NCBI RefSeq assembly: GCF_963667045.1 | Contig: NZ_OY762934.1 | Location: 4,594,501-4,658,500 of the forward strand | Reading direction: 5' to 3' | DNA length: 64,000 nt | Source of the DNA: an uncultured Cohaesibacter sp. | GTDB taxonomy: Bacteria; Pseudomonadota; Alphaproteobacteria; Rhizobiales; Cohaesibacteraceae | Part shown: positions 1 through 12,675 of the stretch, piece by piece | How the letters are laid out: each line of letters starts with the position of its first letter | Numbering within the stretch: the first letter of the stretch is position 1 | The notes under the pieces: generated by a model | The model's input: the letters and a program-made list of their open reading frames with translations, nothing else | Databases searched by the model: none | What the model was told of the DNA's origin: nothing | Program-made: the position numbers and the translations under genes

Positions 1-1
1 G

Positions 2-1138
2 CTGCATCAGGCGCGTGGCATCAAGTCCGGCGTTGTCATCGATCTGGATCAGGCGGAAAATTCCATCCGTCTTGCCGTCGGCGCCGCCGAGACGCAGGCC
101 GACATGACAGTACAGTCCCTGATCGTCAACGTGTCCTGTGGGCGCATTCATAGCGATACCCTCAGTGCATCTGTGTCCCTGAGTGGCCATGAGGTGGACG
201 AGGTCGATATTCGCCGGGTGCTGCAGGCAGGGGCCAGCCATTTGCTGACGATGGACCGCACGGTGGTCCATTCCATGCCGATCGGCTATTCGCTTGATGG
301 CGGCAAGGGGATCCGTGATCCGCGCGGCATGATTGGCGATGATCTGGCCGTTGACATGCATGTGGTCACGGCGCAGACGGCGCCCTTGAAGAATCTGGAA
401 CTGTGCATCAACCGCTGCCATCTCGATGTGGCGGCAATGGTTGCCACGCCTTACGCTTCGGGCCTTTCCTGTCTGGTGGATGATGAATCCGAACTCGGGG
501 TTGCCTGTGTCGATCTTGGCGGCGGGACGACGTCGATCTCGATTTTCGTGAACGGCCAGTTTGTCCATTCCGATGCCATCGCCATGGGCGGGCATCATGT
601 GACCATGGATCTGGCGCGCGGTCTTTCGACCCGCCTTGCCGATGCGGAACGGATCAAGACTCTTTACGGCAGCGCACTTCTGTCGCTGTCAGATGATCAG
701 GAACTGGTTGCCGTGCCGCCTGTTGGCGACGATGACCGGGATCTGCTCAATCAGGTTCCCAAGGCCTCGCTGACGCGGATCATCAAGCCGCGCGTCGAGG
801 AAATCTTGGAAGTCGTCCGTGACCGGATCGAGGCTTCAGGCTTTTCCGGCCATGTGGGGCGGCGGGTGGTGCTGACCGGTGGTGGCAGCCAGCTTACGGG
901 CATGGCCGAAACTGCAAGGCGCATCATGGGACGGAATGTGCGATTGGGGCGTCCACTGGGCGTTGCCGGGTTGCCGGATATCGGAAAGGGACCTGCTTTT
1001 GCTACGGCGGTCGGCTTGATGATCTATCCGCAGGTTGCCCAGATCGAACAGTTTGAGAAAGTGTCGATCAAGCAAGCGATCAATGGAAGCAGCGGTCCCT
1101 TCGGGATTGTCAGGCGCTGGTTTGCGGAAAGCTTCTGA
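2..1138 (+). CDS. ftsA: Cell division protein FtsA, 5' truncated by window edge
   Basis: Actin-like ATPase that tethers FtsZ filaments to the inner membrane and recruits later divisome proteins. The reading frame is open from base 2, so the gene starts before the window and probably lacks about 60-70 N-terminal residues. Visible features are the ACVDLGGGTTSIS phosphate-binding segment, the VVLTGGGSQLTGM adenosine-binding segment, and a C-terminal amphipathic stretch ending GIVRRWFAESF, which fits the FtsA membrane-targeting helix. An internal ATG at 104 could be mistaken for the start, but the codons before it read as FtsA. ftsZ follows 205 bp downstream, the usual order in the division cluster. 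Confidence 0.95.
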   Translation: MHQARGIKSGVVIDLDQAENSIRLAVGAAETQADMTVQSLIVNVSCGRIHSDTLSASVSLSGHEVDEVDIRRVLQAGASHLLTMDRTVVHSMPIGYSLDGGKGIRDPRGMIGDDLAVDMHVVTAQTAPLKNLELCINRCHLDVAAMVATPYASGLSCLVDDESELGVACVDLGGGTTSISIFVNGQFVHSDAIAMGGHHVTMDLARGLSTRLADAERIKTLYGSALLSLSDDQELVAVPPVGDDDRDLLNQVPKASLTRIIKPRVEEILEVVRDRIEASGFSGHVGRRVVLTGGGSQLTGMAETARRIMGRNVRLGRPLGVAGLPDIGKGPAFATAVGLMIYPQVAQIEQFEKVSIKQAINGSSGPFGIVRRWFAESF

Positions 1139-1150
1139 TTTCGATTGGAT

Positions 1151-1166
1151 AGTGTTGTGAAACACT
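1151..1166. repeat. Short inverted repeat between ftsA and ftsZ
   Basis: AGTGTT and AACACT form a 6-bp inverted repeat around a GTGA loop, about 180 bp before the ftsZ start. It could be an operator or a small RNA hairpin. There is no T-run, so it is not a convincing terminator. Confidence 0.3.
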
Positions 1167-1343
1167 TGTGAATCGTTGATCGGAATCAAAGGCTTGAGGT
1201 ATATTGGACGGAATGATTCGTCCTGCTGCCTCACTCGACGGGAATAAAAGAGAGTAATTGGAGCAGTATGAGTTTGCGTGGCTCCACAGTTAGGCGGATT
1301 GAGATCGGTAGCAATTCGATCCATGCAGTGAGATGAGGGTACT

Positions 1344-3224
1344 ATGACCATCAATTTGAAGATGCCCGATATTACCGAATTGAAACCGAGAATCACGGTC
1401 TTCGGTGTCGGTGGTGCAGGCGGAAACGCAGTGAACAACATGATCGAGACCGGTTTGCTGGGTGTCGATTTTGTGGTGGCAAACACGGATGCACAGGCGC
1501 TGACCCTGTCCAGGGCTGAACGCATTGTCCAGATGGGCGTTGCTGTCACCGAAGGACTGGGCGCTGGCTCCCAGCCCGAAGTCGGGCGTGCTGCTGCCGA
1601 AGAAGTGATCGACGAAATCAACGATCATCTCGATGGCTCGCATATGGTTTTCATCACCGCAGGCATGGGCGGTGGTACCGGCACAGGGGCCGCTCCGGTT
1701 ATTGCGCGCGCTGCCCGTGAGCAGGGTATACTGACGGTAGGTGTGGTTACCAAACCGTTCCATTTCGAAGGCCAGCGCCGCATGCGTCTTGCCGAAGCCG
1801 GGATTGAAGAACTGCAGAAGAATGTCGACACCCTGATCGTCATTCCGAACCAGAACCTGTTCCGCATTGCCAACGAGAAGACCACCTTTGCTGATGCCTT
1901 CTCCATGGCTGACGAAGTCCTTTATTCCGGTGTTGCCTGCATTACCGATCTGATGGTCAAGGAAGGTCTCATCAACCTCGACTTTGCCGATGTGCGTTCG
2001 GTCATGCGCGCTATGGGCAAGGCGATGATGGGAACCGGCGAAGCTTCCGGCGATGGCCGCGCTCTTGCCGCAGCTGAAGCTGCCATTGCCAATCCGCTGC
2101 TTGATGATATCTCGATGAAAGGTGCTCAGGGCCTGCTCATCTCCATCACCGGTGGCAAGGACCTGACCCTGTTTGAAGTCGATGAAGCTGCGACCCGCAT
2201 CCGTGAGGAAGTGGACGAAGACGCCAACATCATCCTTGGCGCCACCTTCGACGAAAACATGGAAGGCATGATCCGCGTGTCTGTCGTGGCAACCGGCATC
2301 GATCAGATCCTGACCGAGACTGTTGTTCCTGCCGACCAGCGCATGAAAGAGCTGACGGATCGTCTGCGCAATGTTACTGCGCCTGCTCCGGAAGTCGCTC
2401 ACAAGGAAGTTCCTGCTCAGGCTCAGGTGAAAGCACAGGCTGAACCTGTTCAGATCCCTGCAGCAGCCAAGCCTGTCGAAGGCTTCTCGACCGACTTTGA
2501 AAAGCGCGAACAGCCCGTTTCCCGTCCTTCCGAGCAGGATCCCGCCGTTTCCATCGCTCCCTTCAAGCCGGAAGCTGCCAGAGAACCGATCGTAGAAGAA
2601 GAGTTTGAAGCCCCGAAGGCTGTTCAGGAATCCACCGTTGATGCGGCAACGCCGTTCATCCCGCCTGCAGCGGAAGTTCCGGAAAATCTGCATCGCCCGA
2701 TGCCGACCGTTGATGAACTGCCTCCGATGATCCAGCGTGAACTTGCTGCCCTGCGTAACAGGGAAGAGCATGATCACCACGAAGACGATACCCGTCCGAT
2801 GAGCCTGCTGAAGCGCCTTGCTGCAGTTGGTCTTGGCCGTCGAGAAGAGGAATTCGATGGTCATCAGCAGGACGCCTACCATGCACAGCCCGCTCCGCAG
2901 GCTCGCATGGCGCCTCAGGCTCCGCAGCACCAGCATCATGGCCATCAGCAGGAAATGCCTGTCATGCCACGGATGAACGCTCCTGCATCACCGCAGGCTC
3001 CGATGTCTTCCATGAGCGGCATGCCGGCTTCCGGGTCTCCGCTGAATGAGTTTGCTCCTCGTCCTCAGCAGCAGCGCCCGATGCCGAACGCCGGTTATCA
3101 GCCGCAGCAGGGCCAGCTGGATGCTCAGGGACGCATGGTTTCAACCCCTGTTCAGCAGCCCCAGAGAATCAGTGAAGAAGACCAGGTTGAAATTCCTGCA
3201 TTCCTGCGTCGCCAGTCCAGGTAA
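1344..3224 (+). CDS. ftsZ: Cell division protein FtsZ
   Basis: Tubulin-like GTPase that polymerises into the cytokinetic ring. The protein has 626 residues. GTP-binding motif GGGTGTG lies at residues 109-115 and the T7-loop catalytic region NLDFADV at 211-217. The GTPase core ends near residue 320. It is followed by a long Pro/Gln/His/Met-rich linker of roughly 280 residues and the conserved C-terminal peptide EIPAFLRRQ, which binds FtsA. Long linkers are typical of alphaproteobacterial FtsZ. The ATG at 1344 gives the standard N-terminus. A strong terminator follows, so ftsZ appears to end this transcription unit. Confidence 0.98.
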   Translation: MTINLKMPDITELKPRITVFGVGGAGGNAVNNMIETGLLGVDFVVANTDAQALTLSRAERIVQMGVAVTEGLGAGSQPEVGRAAAEEVIDEINDHLDGSHMVFITAGMGGGTGTGAAPVIARAAREQGILTVGVVTKPFHFEGQRRMRLAEAGIEELQKNVDTLIVIPNQNLFRIANEKTTFADAFSMADEVLYSGVACITDLMVKEGLINLDFADVRSVMRAMGKAMMGTGEASGDGRALAAAEAAIANPLLDDISMKGAQGLLISITGGKDLTLFEVDEAATRIREEVDEDANIILGATFDENMEGMIRVSVVATGIDQILTETVVPADQRMKELTDRLRNVTAPAPEVAHKEVPAQAQVKAQAEPVQIPAAAKPVEGFSTDFEKREQPVSRPSEQDPAVSIAPFKPEAAREPIVEEEFEAPKAVQESTVDAATPFIPPAAEVPENLHRPMPTVDELPPMIQRELAALRNREEHDHHEDDTRPMSLLKRLAAVGLGRREEEFDGHQQDAYHAQPAPQARMAPQAPQHQHHGHQQEMPVMPRMNAPASPQAPMSSMSGMPASGSPLNEFAPRPQQQRPMPNAGYQPQQGQLDAQGRMVSTPVQQPQRISEEDQVEIPAFLRRQSR

Positions 3225-3261
3225 CTGTTTGTTACAAGGCGATAATATTTCAAGTTATCAA

Positions 3262-3299
3262 AAGGCCGGCGTTTCTTGAACGCCGGCCTTAAGTTTTTG
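3262..3299 (+). terminator. Rho-independent terminator of ftsZ
   Basis: A 12-bp perfect stem (AAGGCCGGCGTT with AACGCCGGCCTT) and 5-nt loop is followed by a run of five T, 38 bp after the ftsZ stop. Confidence 0.9.
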
Positions 3300-3520
3300 T
3301 AATATTGTGTTTTTATTGAATTTCCGTCGGTCTCGTCCCGGCACGGGAAATCCGTAACAATGGGTAAGAAAGCGTGATTTGGTAAACAGAAGTCTGCCAC
3401 GGTATGTTGACTTCGAAATAGATGCGAGGCGTATCAATATTTGCCGTACGGGTGGTGCCAACCAAGCGCGCTCTGCCTGCAAGCTGCGGCAACAAGACAG
3501 ATACGATTAGGGACGAGAGA

Positions 3521-4486
3521 ATGGCCAAACTGCTAAACGCCAAACAGACCACTTTGAAAGACCGCGTTGTGGTTTCAGGTGTCGGTGTTCATAGTGGCAA
3601 ACCTGTAGAAATGATCCTGCATCCAGCGGATGCCAACTCGGGCATTGTGTTCCTGCGTGTCGACCGCGAGAAGAAGACCGAGTTCGAAATCAAGGGTGAT
3701 TATTCTTCCGTCATCGATACCCGCCTTTGCACCATCGTTGGCCACCCTGAAAAGGGCATGGTCGCAACGATCGAGCATCTGATGGCTGCCCTGCGTGGCT
3801 ATGGTGTCGACAATGTGGTTGTCGAGATCGACGGCGACGAAGTGCCGGTCATGGATGGCAGCGCCCGCGCCTATGTCGATGCCATCGATCAGGTCGGGCT
3901 CAAGGACCTTCCCTATTCCCGCCGTTACATTCGCGTTCTGAAACCGGTCCGGGTGCAGAACGGCGATTCTGTCGGTGAGCTGCTGCCTTATGAGGGTCAG
4001 CGGTTCGATGTCACCATCGATTTCGAGAGCGAGGCTATCGGTATGCAGCGCTTTGACGGTGAAATGACCCCGGAAGTCTTCAAACGCGATATCAGTCTTG
4101 CCCGTACCTTTGGCTTCATGTCTGACGTGGAACGCCTCTGGGCTGCCGGGTATGCGCTCGGATCGTCGCTGGAAAACTCGGTGGTGATCGACAACGACCA
4201 GAAGATCGTCAATCCGGACGGGCTGCGCTACACCGATGAGTTCGTGCGTCACAAGACGCTGGATGCGGTTGGCGATTTGTCGCTGGCTGGCGCTCCCCTG
4301 CTTGCCCATTACCGCTCTTACAAGGGTGGCCACAAGCTCAACTTCAACATGCTTGAAGCGCTGTTTGCTGATGCCAGCAACTGGGAGTGGGTCGAAGCTG
4401 TGCCTGCCTTTCGCAAGTCGGCGCGTGTTGGCACTTCAGTAGATACCGCCACGGTGCGGGTCGTTCTTGGTCCTGAAACCAACTGA
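3521..4486 (+). CDS. lpxC: UDP-3-O-acyl-N-acetylglucosamine deacetylase LpxC
   Basis: Zinc-dependent deacetylase catalysing the committed step of lipid A synthesis in the cytoplasm. With the ATG at 3521 (GGACGAGAG ribosome-binding site just upstream) the protein is 321 residues, close to the usual family length; an in-frame ATG at 3422 would add 33 unconserved residues. Expected zinc ligands are visible: His86 in EHLMAA, and His244 and Asp248 in HKTLDAVGD. The general acid histidine is His271 in GGHKLN. The gene sits between ftsZ and bamD, each flanked by terminators, so it is probably transcribed alone. Confidence 0.96.
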   Translation: MAKLLNAKQTTLKDRVVVSGVGVHSGKPVEMILHPADANSGIVFLRVDREKKTEFEIKGDYSSVIDTRLCTIVGHPEKGMVATIEHLMAALRGYGVDNVVVEIDGDEVPVMDGSARAYVDAIDQVGLKDLPYSRRYIRVLKPVRVQNGDSVGELLPYEGQRFDVTIDFESEAIGMQRFDGEMTPEVFKRDISLARTFGFMSDVERLWAAGYALGSSLENSVVIDNDQKIVNPDGLRYTDEFVRHKTLDAVGDLSLAGAPLLAHYRSYKGGHKLNFNMLEALFADASNWEWVEAVPAFRKSARVGTSVDTATVRVVLGPETN

Positions 4487-4510
4487 TGGTGTTTAGGCCT
4501 GTGATGATGA

Positions 4511-4534
4511 GGGTGGTGTAGGCCACCCTTTTTT
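4511..4534 (+). terminator. Rho-independent terminator of lpxC
   Basis: GGGTGG pairs with CCACCC around a 6-nt loop, followed by six T. From here to bamD (about 320 bp) I see no gene; that stretch presumably carries the bamD promoter. Confidence 0.8.
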
Positions 4535-4854
4535 GTGTCCGTGAGGCTCTAAATCGTTTGAACTTTCGACGATTTACTTGCAAAGACCGGTTTGCTGTGT
4601 AGATTTGGTGAGGCTTTCGGTCTTGAGACACAATTTTTCCCCAATTGTGATTTCTCTGATGGCAAGTGTGTGTGCTTTGTTGTTAAGACAGAGGCCTTGG
4701 GGGTGACGACGTCGCGGCGGTTTTACGCGCGCTTATCGCTCCTCTGTCAGGGTTTGCTGATTTCGCTGGATCGGGATTCTTTGGCCAGATATTTGGAACA
4801 ATCGTGTCCTTCGTGCCGGTTGTTATTTGTTCCAGTTAAAGGATAGAAGCATCG

Positions 4855-5673
4855 ATGGATTTTCTTTTCGCGAAACGGATCTGGTTCGGGCTCGCTCTCA
4901 TTGCAGTTTCCGGTCTTGGTGCTTGTGCCAGCAAGGATCCATCGGATCTTGCCTTTGAGGAAATTCCTGCCGAGAAGCTGTATGCCGAAGGTCTCGTGGC
5001 CATGGAAACAGGTGACCGCAAGGGCGCGGAGAAGAAGTTCGAGGAACTGGATCGCCAGCATCCCTATTCCAACTATGCCCGTCGTTCGATGATCCTCACG
5101 GCCTATACCCATTACAAGAGTGGCCAGTTCACTGAATGCATTTCCGCAGCACAGAGGTTCCTGACGCTGTTCCCCGGTGACGAGGACGTGCCATACGCCT
5201 ACTATCTGATCGGCCAGTCCTACTTCAAGCAGATCCCCGATGTGACGCGCGATCAGGAAATGACCCAGAAGGCGCTGCAGGCGATGAACGAACTGGTTCA
5301 GAACTATCCGGATTCTGAATATACCAGTGACGCCCGCCGCAAGATCCGCGTGACCATGGACCAGCTGGCTGGCAAGGAAATGCAGGTCGGTCGCTACTAT
5401 CTCGAGCGCAAGGAATATATTGCCGCGATCAACCGCTTCAAGGTGGTCGTGACCGACTACCAGACCACCCGTCAGGTGGAAGAAGCCCTGATGCGTCTGG
5501 CCGAAGCCTACATGGCGCTGGGCATCACCCATGAAGCCAAGACGGCCGTTGCCGTACTGGGACATAACTATCCTGACAGCAAGTGGTACAAGATGGCCTA
5601 TAGCATGCTGGGCAAGAGTGGTCTGGAACCTGAGGTCAACAAGGGGTCCTGGATGGCGCGCGTTTTCGGCTAG
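4855..5673 (+). CDS. bamD: Outer membrane assembly lipoprotein BamD (ComL)
   Basis: Lipoprotein subunit of the Bam complex that folds beta-barrel proteins into the outer membrane. The 272-residue protein starts with a short basic region and a hydrophobic segment ending in the lipobox LGAC, placing the lipidated Cys at residue 24. TPR-like helical repeats follow, with YAEG, PYSNYARRS and LIGQSYFKQI segments typical of BamD. Its place between lpxC and recN is common in alphaproteobacteria. A promoter must lie in the preceding 320-bp gap because lpxC has its own terminator. Confidence 0.94.
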   Translation: MDFLFAKRIWFGLALIAVSGLGACASKDPSDLAFEEIPAEKLYAEGLVAMETGDRKGAEKKFEELDRQHPYSNYARRSMILTAYTHYKSGQFTECISAAQRFLTLFPGDEDVPYAYYLIGQSYFKQIPDVTRDQEMTQKALQAMNELVQNYPDSEYTSDARRKIRVTMDQLAGKEMQVGRYYLERKEYIAAINRFKVVVTDYQTTRQVEEALMRLAEAYMALGITHEAKTAVAVLGHNYPDSKWYKMAYSMLGKSGLEPEVNKGSWMARVFG

Positions 5674-5841
5674 GGGCACCGGTTTCCGCCGACGCGGCCA
5701 TAATCCTGTTGAAATGATCATGTTTTGTTCATGATGGATATGCCGTTGCCGATTGCTTTTGATGAGGCAGTTGGCATAGCATGACGCGCAAATCGAGTCA
5801 GCTTTGCGGCCACTCATTGCTGTCTGTTCTATGAGGAAACC

Positions 5842-9644
<3,803 letters not shown>

Positions 9645-9675
9645 GCGGAGCCGTCGCAACCCTTAGCACCAAGAC

Positions 9676-9707
9676 AAAAGCCAGCCTCTTTCGGGGCTGG
9701 CTTTTTT
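9676..9707 (+). terminator. Rho-independent terminator of recN-ligA
   Basis: A 10-bp stem (AAAGCCAGCC with GGCTGGCTTT) with a run of T. The minus-strand side has A-rich flanking too, so it may also serve the convergent aminopeptidase gene. Confidence 0.85.
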
Positions 9708-9782
9708 GGGTTTTGTGGTTCGCCCGTGGCGGTGTGCCTCTGGCTGCGCTGGCTCATGCACGCGTGACTTATTGGGCGTGAC

Positions 9783-11600
9783 TTATGGGTGCAGGGGTTT
9801 GGTTGCCTCTGCCAGCCAGGCGCGCACGTCCTCCGGCAGCTCTGCGGACAGTTCGGCAAAGACTTCCTCGTGATAGTCATTGAGCCAGTTGATTTCCTCA
9901 CTGGTGAGCAGGGAGACATCGATGAGGCGCTGATCGATCGGGCAGAGCGTCAGGGTTTCGAAGCCATGCATCGGCAATTCGCCTCCTTCCATCGCTTTGG
10001 CCTCGGTGACCGTGACCAGATTCTCGATGCGAATCCCCCAGGCTCCGGTCTTGTAGTAGCCGGGCTCGTTGGACAGCACATTGCCTGCCTCAAGCGCTGC
10101 GCCACCCCGCTTGGAAATGCTCTGCGGCCCCTCGTGGCAACAAAGGTAGGAACCGACGCCATGGCCCGTGCCATGCGCATAGTCGAGGCCGACCTCCCAA
10201 AGCGGCTGGCGGGCCAGCGTATCGAGCTGGATGCCCTTGGTGCCTTCGGGGAAGCGAGCGAGCGTCAGGGCGATCATGCCCTTGAGCACGCGGGTGAAAC
10301 GGTCCTTCATCTCCGCGTCGGGGGTGCCAATGGCAACCGTGCGGGTGATGTCCGTGGTGCCGTCCGGATACTGCCCGCCGGAATCAACAAGGAACAGCGA
10401 GTTCTGCACGAACTTGCGGTTGGTGGCCTCGGTGACATGATAGTGGACGATGGCACCGTTGGGGCCTGCTCCGGCGATGGTGTCAAAGGAGATATCCTTG
10501 AGGCAGCCGGTTTCAGCGCGGAAATCCTCCAGCGCCTTGGTTGCCGTGATTTCGTCGAGGGTGTCGGTCGGGGCCATGGTGTCGAGCCAGTGCAGGAACT
10601 GGCACATGGCCAACCCGTCCCGGTGATGCGCTTTGCGCATGCCTGCAAGCTCGGCTGCATTCTTGACGGCCTTGGGCTTGAGGCAGGGGTCGGAGGCGTT
10701 GACAATGCGGGAGCCAGTGTCTTCGATCATCGTCTTGATCGCATAGGGCACGAGGGTTTCATCCAGCATCCATGTCTTGTCCACGCCGGACAGCGACTTG
10801 ATCAGGTTCGGCAGGTCTTCAAATGGCGCGATAGTAACCGAAGCGGGAAGGTGGGCGCGGGTGTCCTCCGGCAGCTTGGCCAGATCGGTCAGCAGATAGG
10901 CGCTGCCGTCGGCGAGCACGATGGCAAAGGCAAGCGGTAACGGTGCACAGGCCACGTCACTGCCGCGGATGTTGAACAGCCAGGCAATGCTGTCGCCTTG
11001 GGTGATAAAGGTGGCATTCGCCTTGCCCGCAAAACCTGCAGCGATCTTGTCGAGCTTGTCCTTTGATGCTTCACCGGCAAGCGCCATCGAGTGAGGCACG
11101 ATGGGGTTCTGGGGGCGGCTTGGCCGGTCGGTCCAGATCGCATCCACCGGATTGCTCTTGCAGGCAACAAGGGTCGCTCCCTTTTCCTTGCATGTCTTTT
11201 CAAATCGGTCGACGGCGCTCTGGGTATAGAGCCATGGATCAAATCCGATGACCTCGCCCCCCTGTAGGGTTTCGGCGAGCCATTCGGCAACCGATTTTGA
11301 CAGAACGGCGACAGGTGTGATCAATTCGGCATCGACCTGATCCTGAACTTGCAGGGTGTAACGACCATCCACAAAGATGGCGGCCTTGTCCTTGAGGATG
11401 ACTGCGCTGCCCGCCGAGCCCGTGAAGCCCGTGAGCCATGCCAGCCGCTCGGCATAGGGAGCCATGTTTTCACCGCCAAATTCATCGGCGCGGGACATGA
11501 TGTATCCATCCAGTCCGGATTCTTGCAGATATGCCCTCAGCAAGGGGATCCGCAGACGGCCTTGTTCTGGGTTTGCTGTGTTGCTAAATTCTTGAAACAT
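9783..11600 (-). CDS. M24B family Xaa-Pro aminopeptidase
   Basis: Metallopeptidase that removes N-terminal residues preceding proline. The 605-residue protein has two creatinase N-terminal-like domains and a C-terminal pita-bread M24 domain, as in the long aminopeptidase P form. Candidate metal ligands are the two Asp in LVDSGGQYPDGTTDI, His in the HGTGHGVG segment, and the Glu residues in NEPGYY and IENLVTV. No signal peptide is visible, so it is cytoplasmic. It stands alone, convergent with ligA and divergent from the small gene at 11,917. Confidence 0.93.
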   Translation of the reverse strand: MFQEFSNTANPEQGRLRIPLLRAYLQESGLDGYIMSRADEFGGENMAPYAERLAWLTGFTGSAGSAVILKDKAAIFVDGRYTLQVQDQVDAELITPVAVLSKSVAEWLAETLQGGEVIGFDPWLYTQSAVDRFEKTCKEKGATLVACKSNPVDAIWTDRPSRPQNPIVPHSMALAGEASKDKLDKIAAGFAGKANATFITQGDSIAWLFNIRGSDVACAPLPLAFAIVLADGSAYLLTDLAKLPEDTRAHLPASVTIAPFEDLPNLIKSLSGVDKTWMLDETLVPYAIKTMIEDTGSRIVNASDPCLKPKAVKNAAELAGMRKAHHRDGLAMCQFLHWLDTMAPTDTLDEITATKALEDFRAETGCLKDISFDTIAGAGPNGAIVHYHVTEATNRKFVQNSLFLVDSGGQYPDGTTDITRTVAIGTPDAEMKDRFTRVLKGMIALTLARFPEGTKGIQLDTLARQPLWEVGLDYAHGTGHGVGSYLCCHEGPQSISKRGGAALEAGNVLSNEPGYYKTGAWGIRIENLVTVTEAKAMEGGELPMHGFETLTLCPIDQRLIDVSLLTSEEINWLNDYHEEVFAELSAELPEDVRAWLAEATKPLHP

Positions 11601-11916
11601 TTGAATTTTCCTAAGGGAATCTAGGCGGGACGGAATCCGGCTCCGCGTCTGTCCGGTATCTGGCCGGAGAGGATGGATTGTCGAACCACAGTGCCAAATT
11701 TGTGTGGTTCGGGCAAGGGCAGTCGCGTCGGCTGACAGGGATTTAATGATTCATCGAAGTTGAATATTTGCGTAATCATATGAACTCAAAACAGAGCCAT
11801 GCGTAAAACGCATTACTGTTTTGATGTATTGGGCCTTTTTGAAATGCTCCAGGTGGACCATATTCTATGACATAGATCAAACAGATCAATCACCGATGAG
11901 ATGAAAGGAAATTGCA
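11601..11916. other. Divergent intergenic region, aminopeptidase and small ORF 1
   Basis: No gene seen. It must hold the promoters of both flanking genes. A 9-bp inverted repeat lies at 11,682-11,711. The remainder is AT-richer than the coding regions on either side. Confidence 0.5.
11682..11711. repeat. 9-bp inverted repeat upstream of aminopeptidase gene
   Basis: CGAACCACA and TGTGGTTCG are perfect complements separated by 12 bases, 82 bp upstream of the aminopeptidase start. It is a plausible regulator-binding site; no T-run supports a terminator. Confidence 0.35.
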
Positions 11917-12051
11917 ATGAACTTCTTTAACCGTGCTCTGGAAAAAGTCATCGCTGCTCGTGAAGAACAGGCTCAGCGTTTCGTTGACGAATACATGTCC
12001 GACCGTGGCCTCGGCTCCTTCATTGACATGACCAACGATCCTCGCGGCTAA
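11917..12051 (+). CDS. Small protein of unknown function, paralogue 1 (44 aa)
   Basis: I do not recognise a family. An ATG preceded by AAAGGAAA opens a 44-residue frame starting MNFFNRALEKVIAAREEQA. It shows a likely amphipathic helix (about residues 4-26) and ends DMTNDPRG. Its N-terminal half aligns with the second small ORF at 12,399: ALEKVIAAREEQAQRFVDEY against AFERMIAAREAEARSYIELY. A terminator with a T-run follows about 120 bp downstream, so it is probably a single-gene transcript. The paralogue, ribosome-binding site and terminator together support a real gene. No signal peptide or transmembrane segment is visible. Confidence 0.72.
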   Translation: MNFFNRALEKVIAAREEQAQRFVDEYMSDRGLGSFIDMTNDPRG

Positions 12052-12169
12052 TTGCCGTGAGGCTTCTCGGATGATCTACGAAAAATTGCGTAGAAGACAT
12101 TTGGCTGATCATCCAGAGAGGTTGTGGACGGGAGGAGATAAGCCGTCCAAAATAAAACTCCATGAAAAC

Positions 12170-12200
12170 AAGCGGGTTTCGGCCCGCTTTTTTTGTTTTT
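12170..12200 (+). terminator. Terminator downstream of small ORF 1
   Basis: AAGCGGG pairs with CCCGCTT around a 6-nt loop, followed by seven T and a second T-run. It lies within the 347-bp gap between the two small ORFs; the rest of that gap should contain the promoter of ORF 2. Confidence 0.85.
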
Positions 12201-12398
12201 GTGCTCTGGCAAACTGGGGAAATGCCGCCCCGGGAGTCTCGAGCCGCAGTGCAACTGACATAGCTAAGCCTCGTGCCATGCACTTTTGCAGTAGCTGTCG
12301 TGAGAAACTGTGCATTTTCTTACTAGGCAGATTTGCTATATAACTTTGGTATAAGAAAGAGGTCGAGAAGATCGACCGGATGAAAAAAGGAAAAATCA

Positions 12399-12527
12399 AT
12401 GTCCATTCTCAGCAATGCTTTCGAACGTATGATCGCAGCTCGTGAAGCCGAAGCTCGTTCTTACATCGAACTCTACTCCCCGAACTTCTCTGACGTTTTC
12501 TCTGCTCGCGACAACAACGACAAATAA
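12399..12527 (+). CDS. Small protein of unknown function, paralogue 2 (42 aa)
   Basis: ATG preceded by AAAAAGGAAAAA opens a 42-residue frame starting MSILSNAFERMIAAREAEA and ending SARDNNDK. The N-terminal helix is clearly related to the 44-residue protein 350 bp upstream, while the C-terminal 15-20 residues differ. A strong stem-loop begins 3 bp after the stop codon. The shared pattern is A(L/F)E(K/R)(V/M)IAARE followed by A and an aromatic/acidic segment. No known domain is assigned. It may be one of the abundant short helical proteins of alphaproteobacteria, but that is inference. Confidence 0.7.
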   Translation: MSILSNAFERMIAAREAEARSYIELYSPNFSDVFSARDNNDK

Positions 12528-12529
12528 TC

Positions 12530-12562
12530 CACTTGAACTTCCCTTCAGGGGAAGCTCAAGTG
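12530..12562 (+). other. Strong RNA hairpin after small ORF 2
   Basis: A stem of 14 positions with one mismatch (arms 12,530-12,543 and 12,549-12,562, loop of 5) begins immediately after the stop. There is no T-run, so it is better read as an mRNA 3'-end stabiliser or weak terminator. A second G/C hairpin (GCCGGG with CCCGGC, then CGTTTT) follows at 12,615-12,634. Confidence 0.6.
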
Positions 12563-12675
12563 TCCATCCGCATGAAAGAGGCAAAAGCCATTTTATGCAT
12601 CCCCCTTGGGGGGAGCCGGGAGATCCCGGCCGTTTTCGCAAAGAAAACAAACTGGCAAGATGATTGGCGCCAGCC

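Noticed and set aside
9789-10940. 383-codon plus-strand frame opposite the Xaa-Pro aminopeptidase
   Set aside because: Antisense to a gene with clear M24 motifs; no ribosome-binding site or domain.
11867-11880. FNR/FixK-like box (ATGACATAGATCAA) upstream of small ORF 1
   Set aside because: Two mismatches to TTGAT-N4-ATCAA and only about 37 bp from the start codon, too close for a normal activator site.
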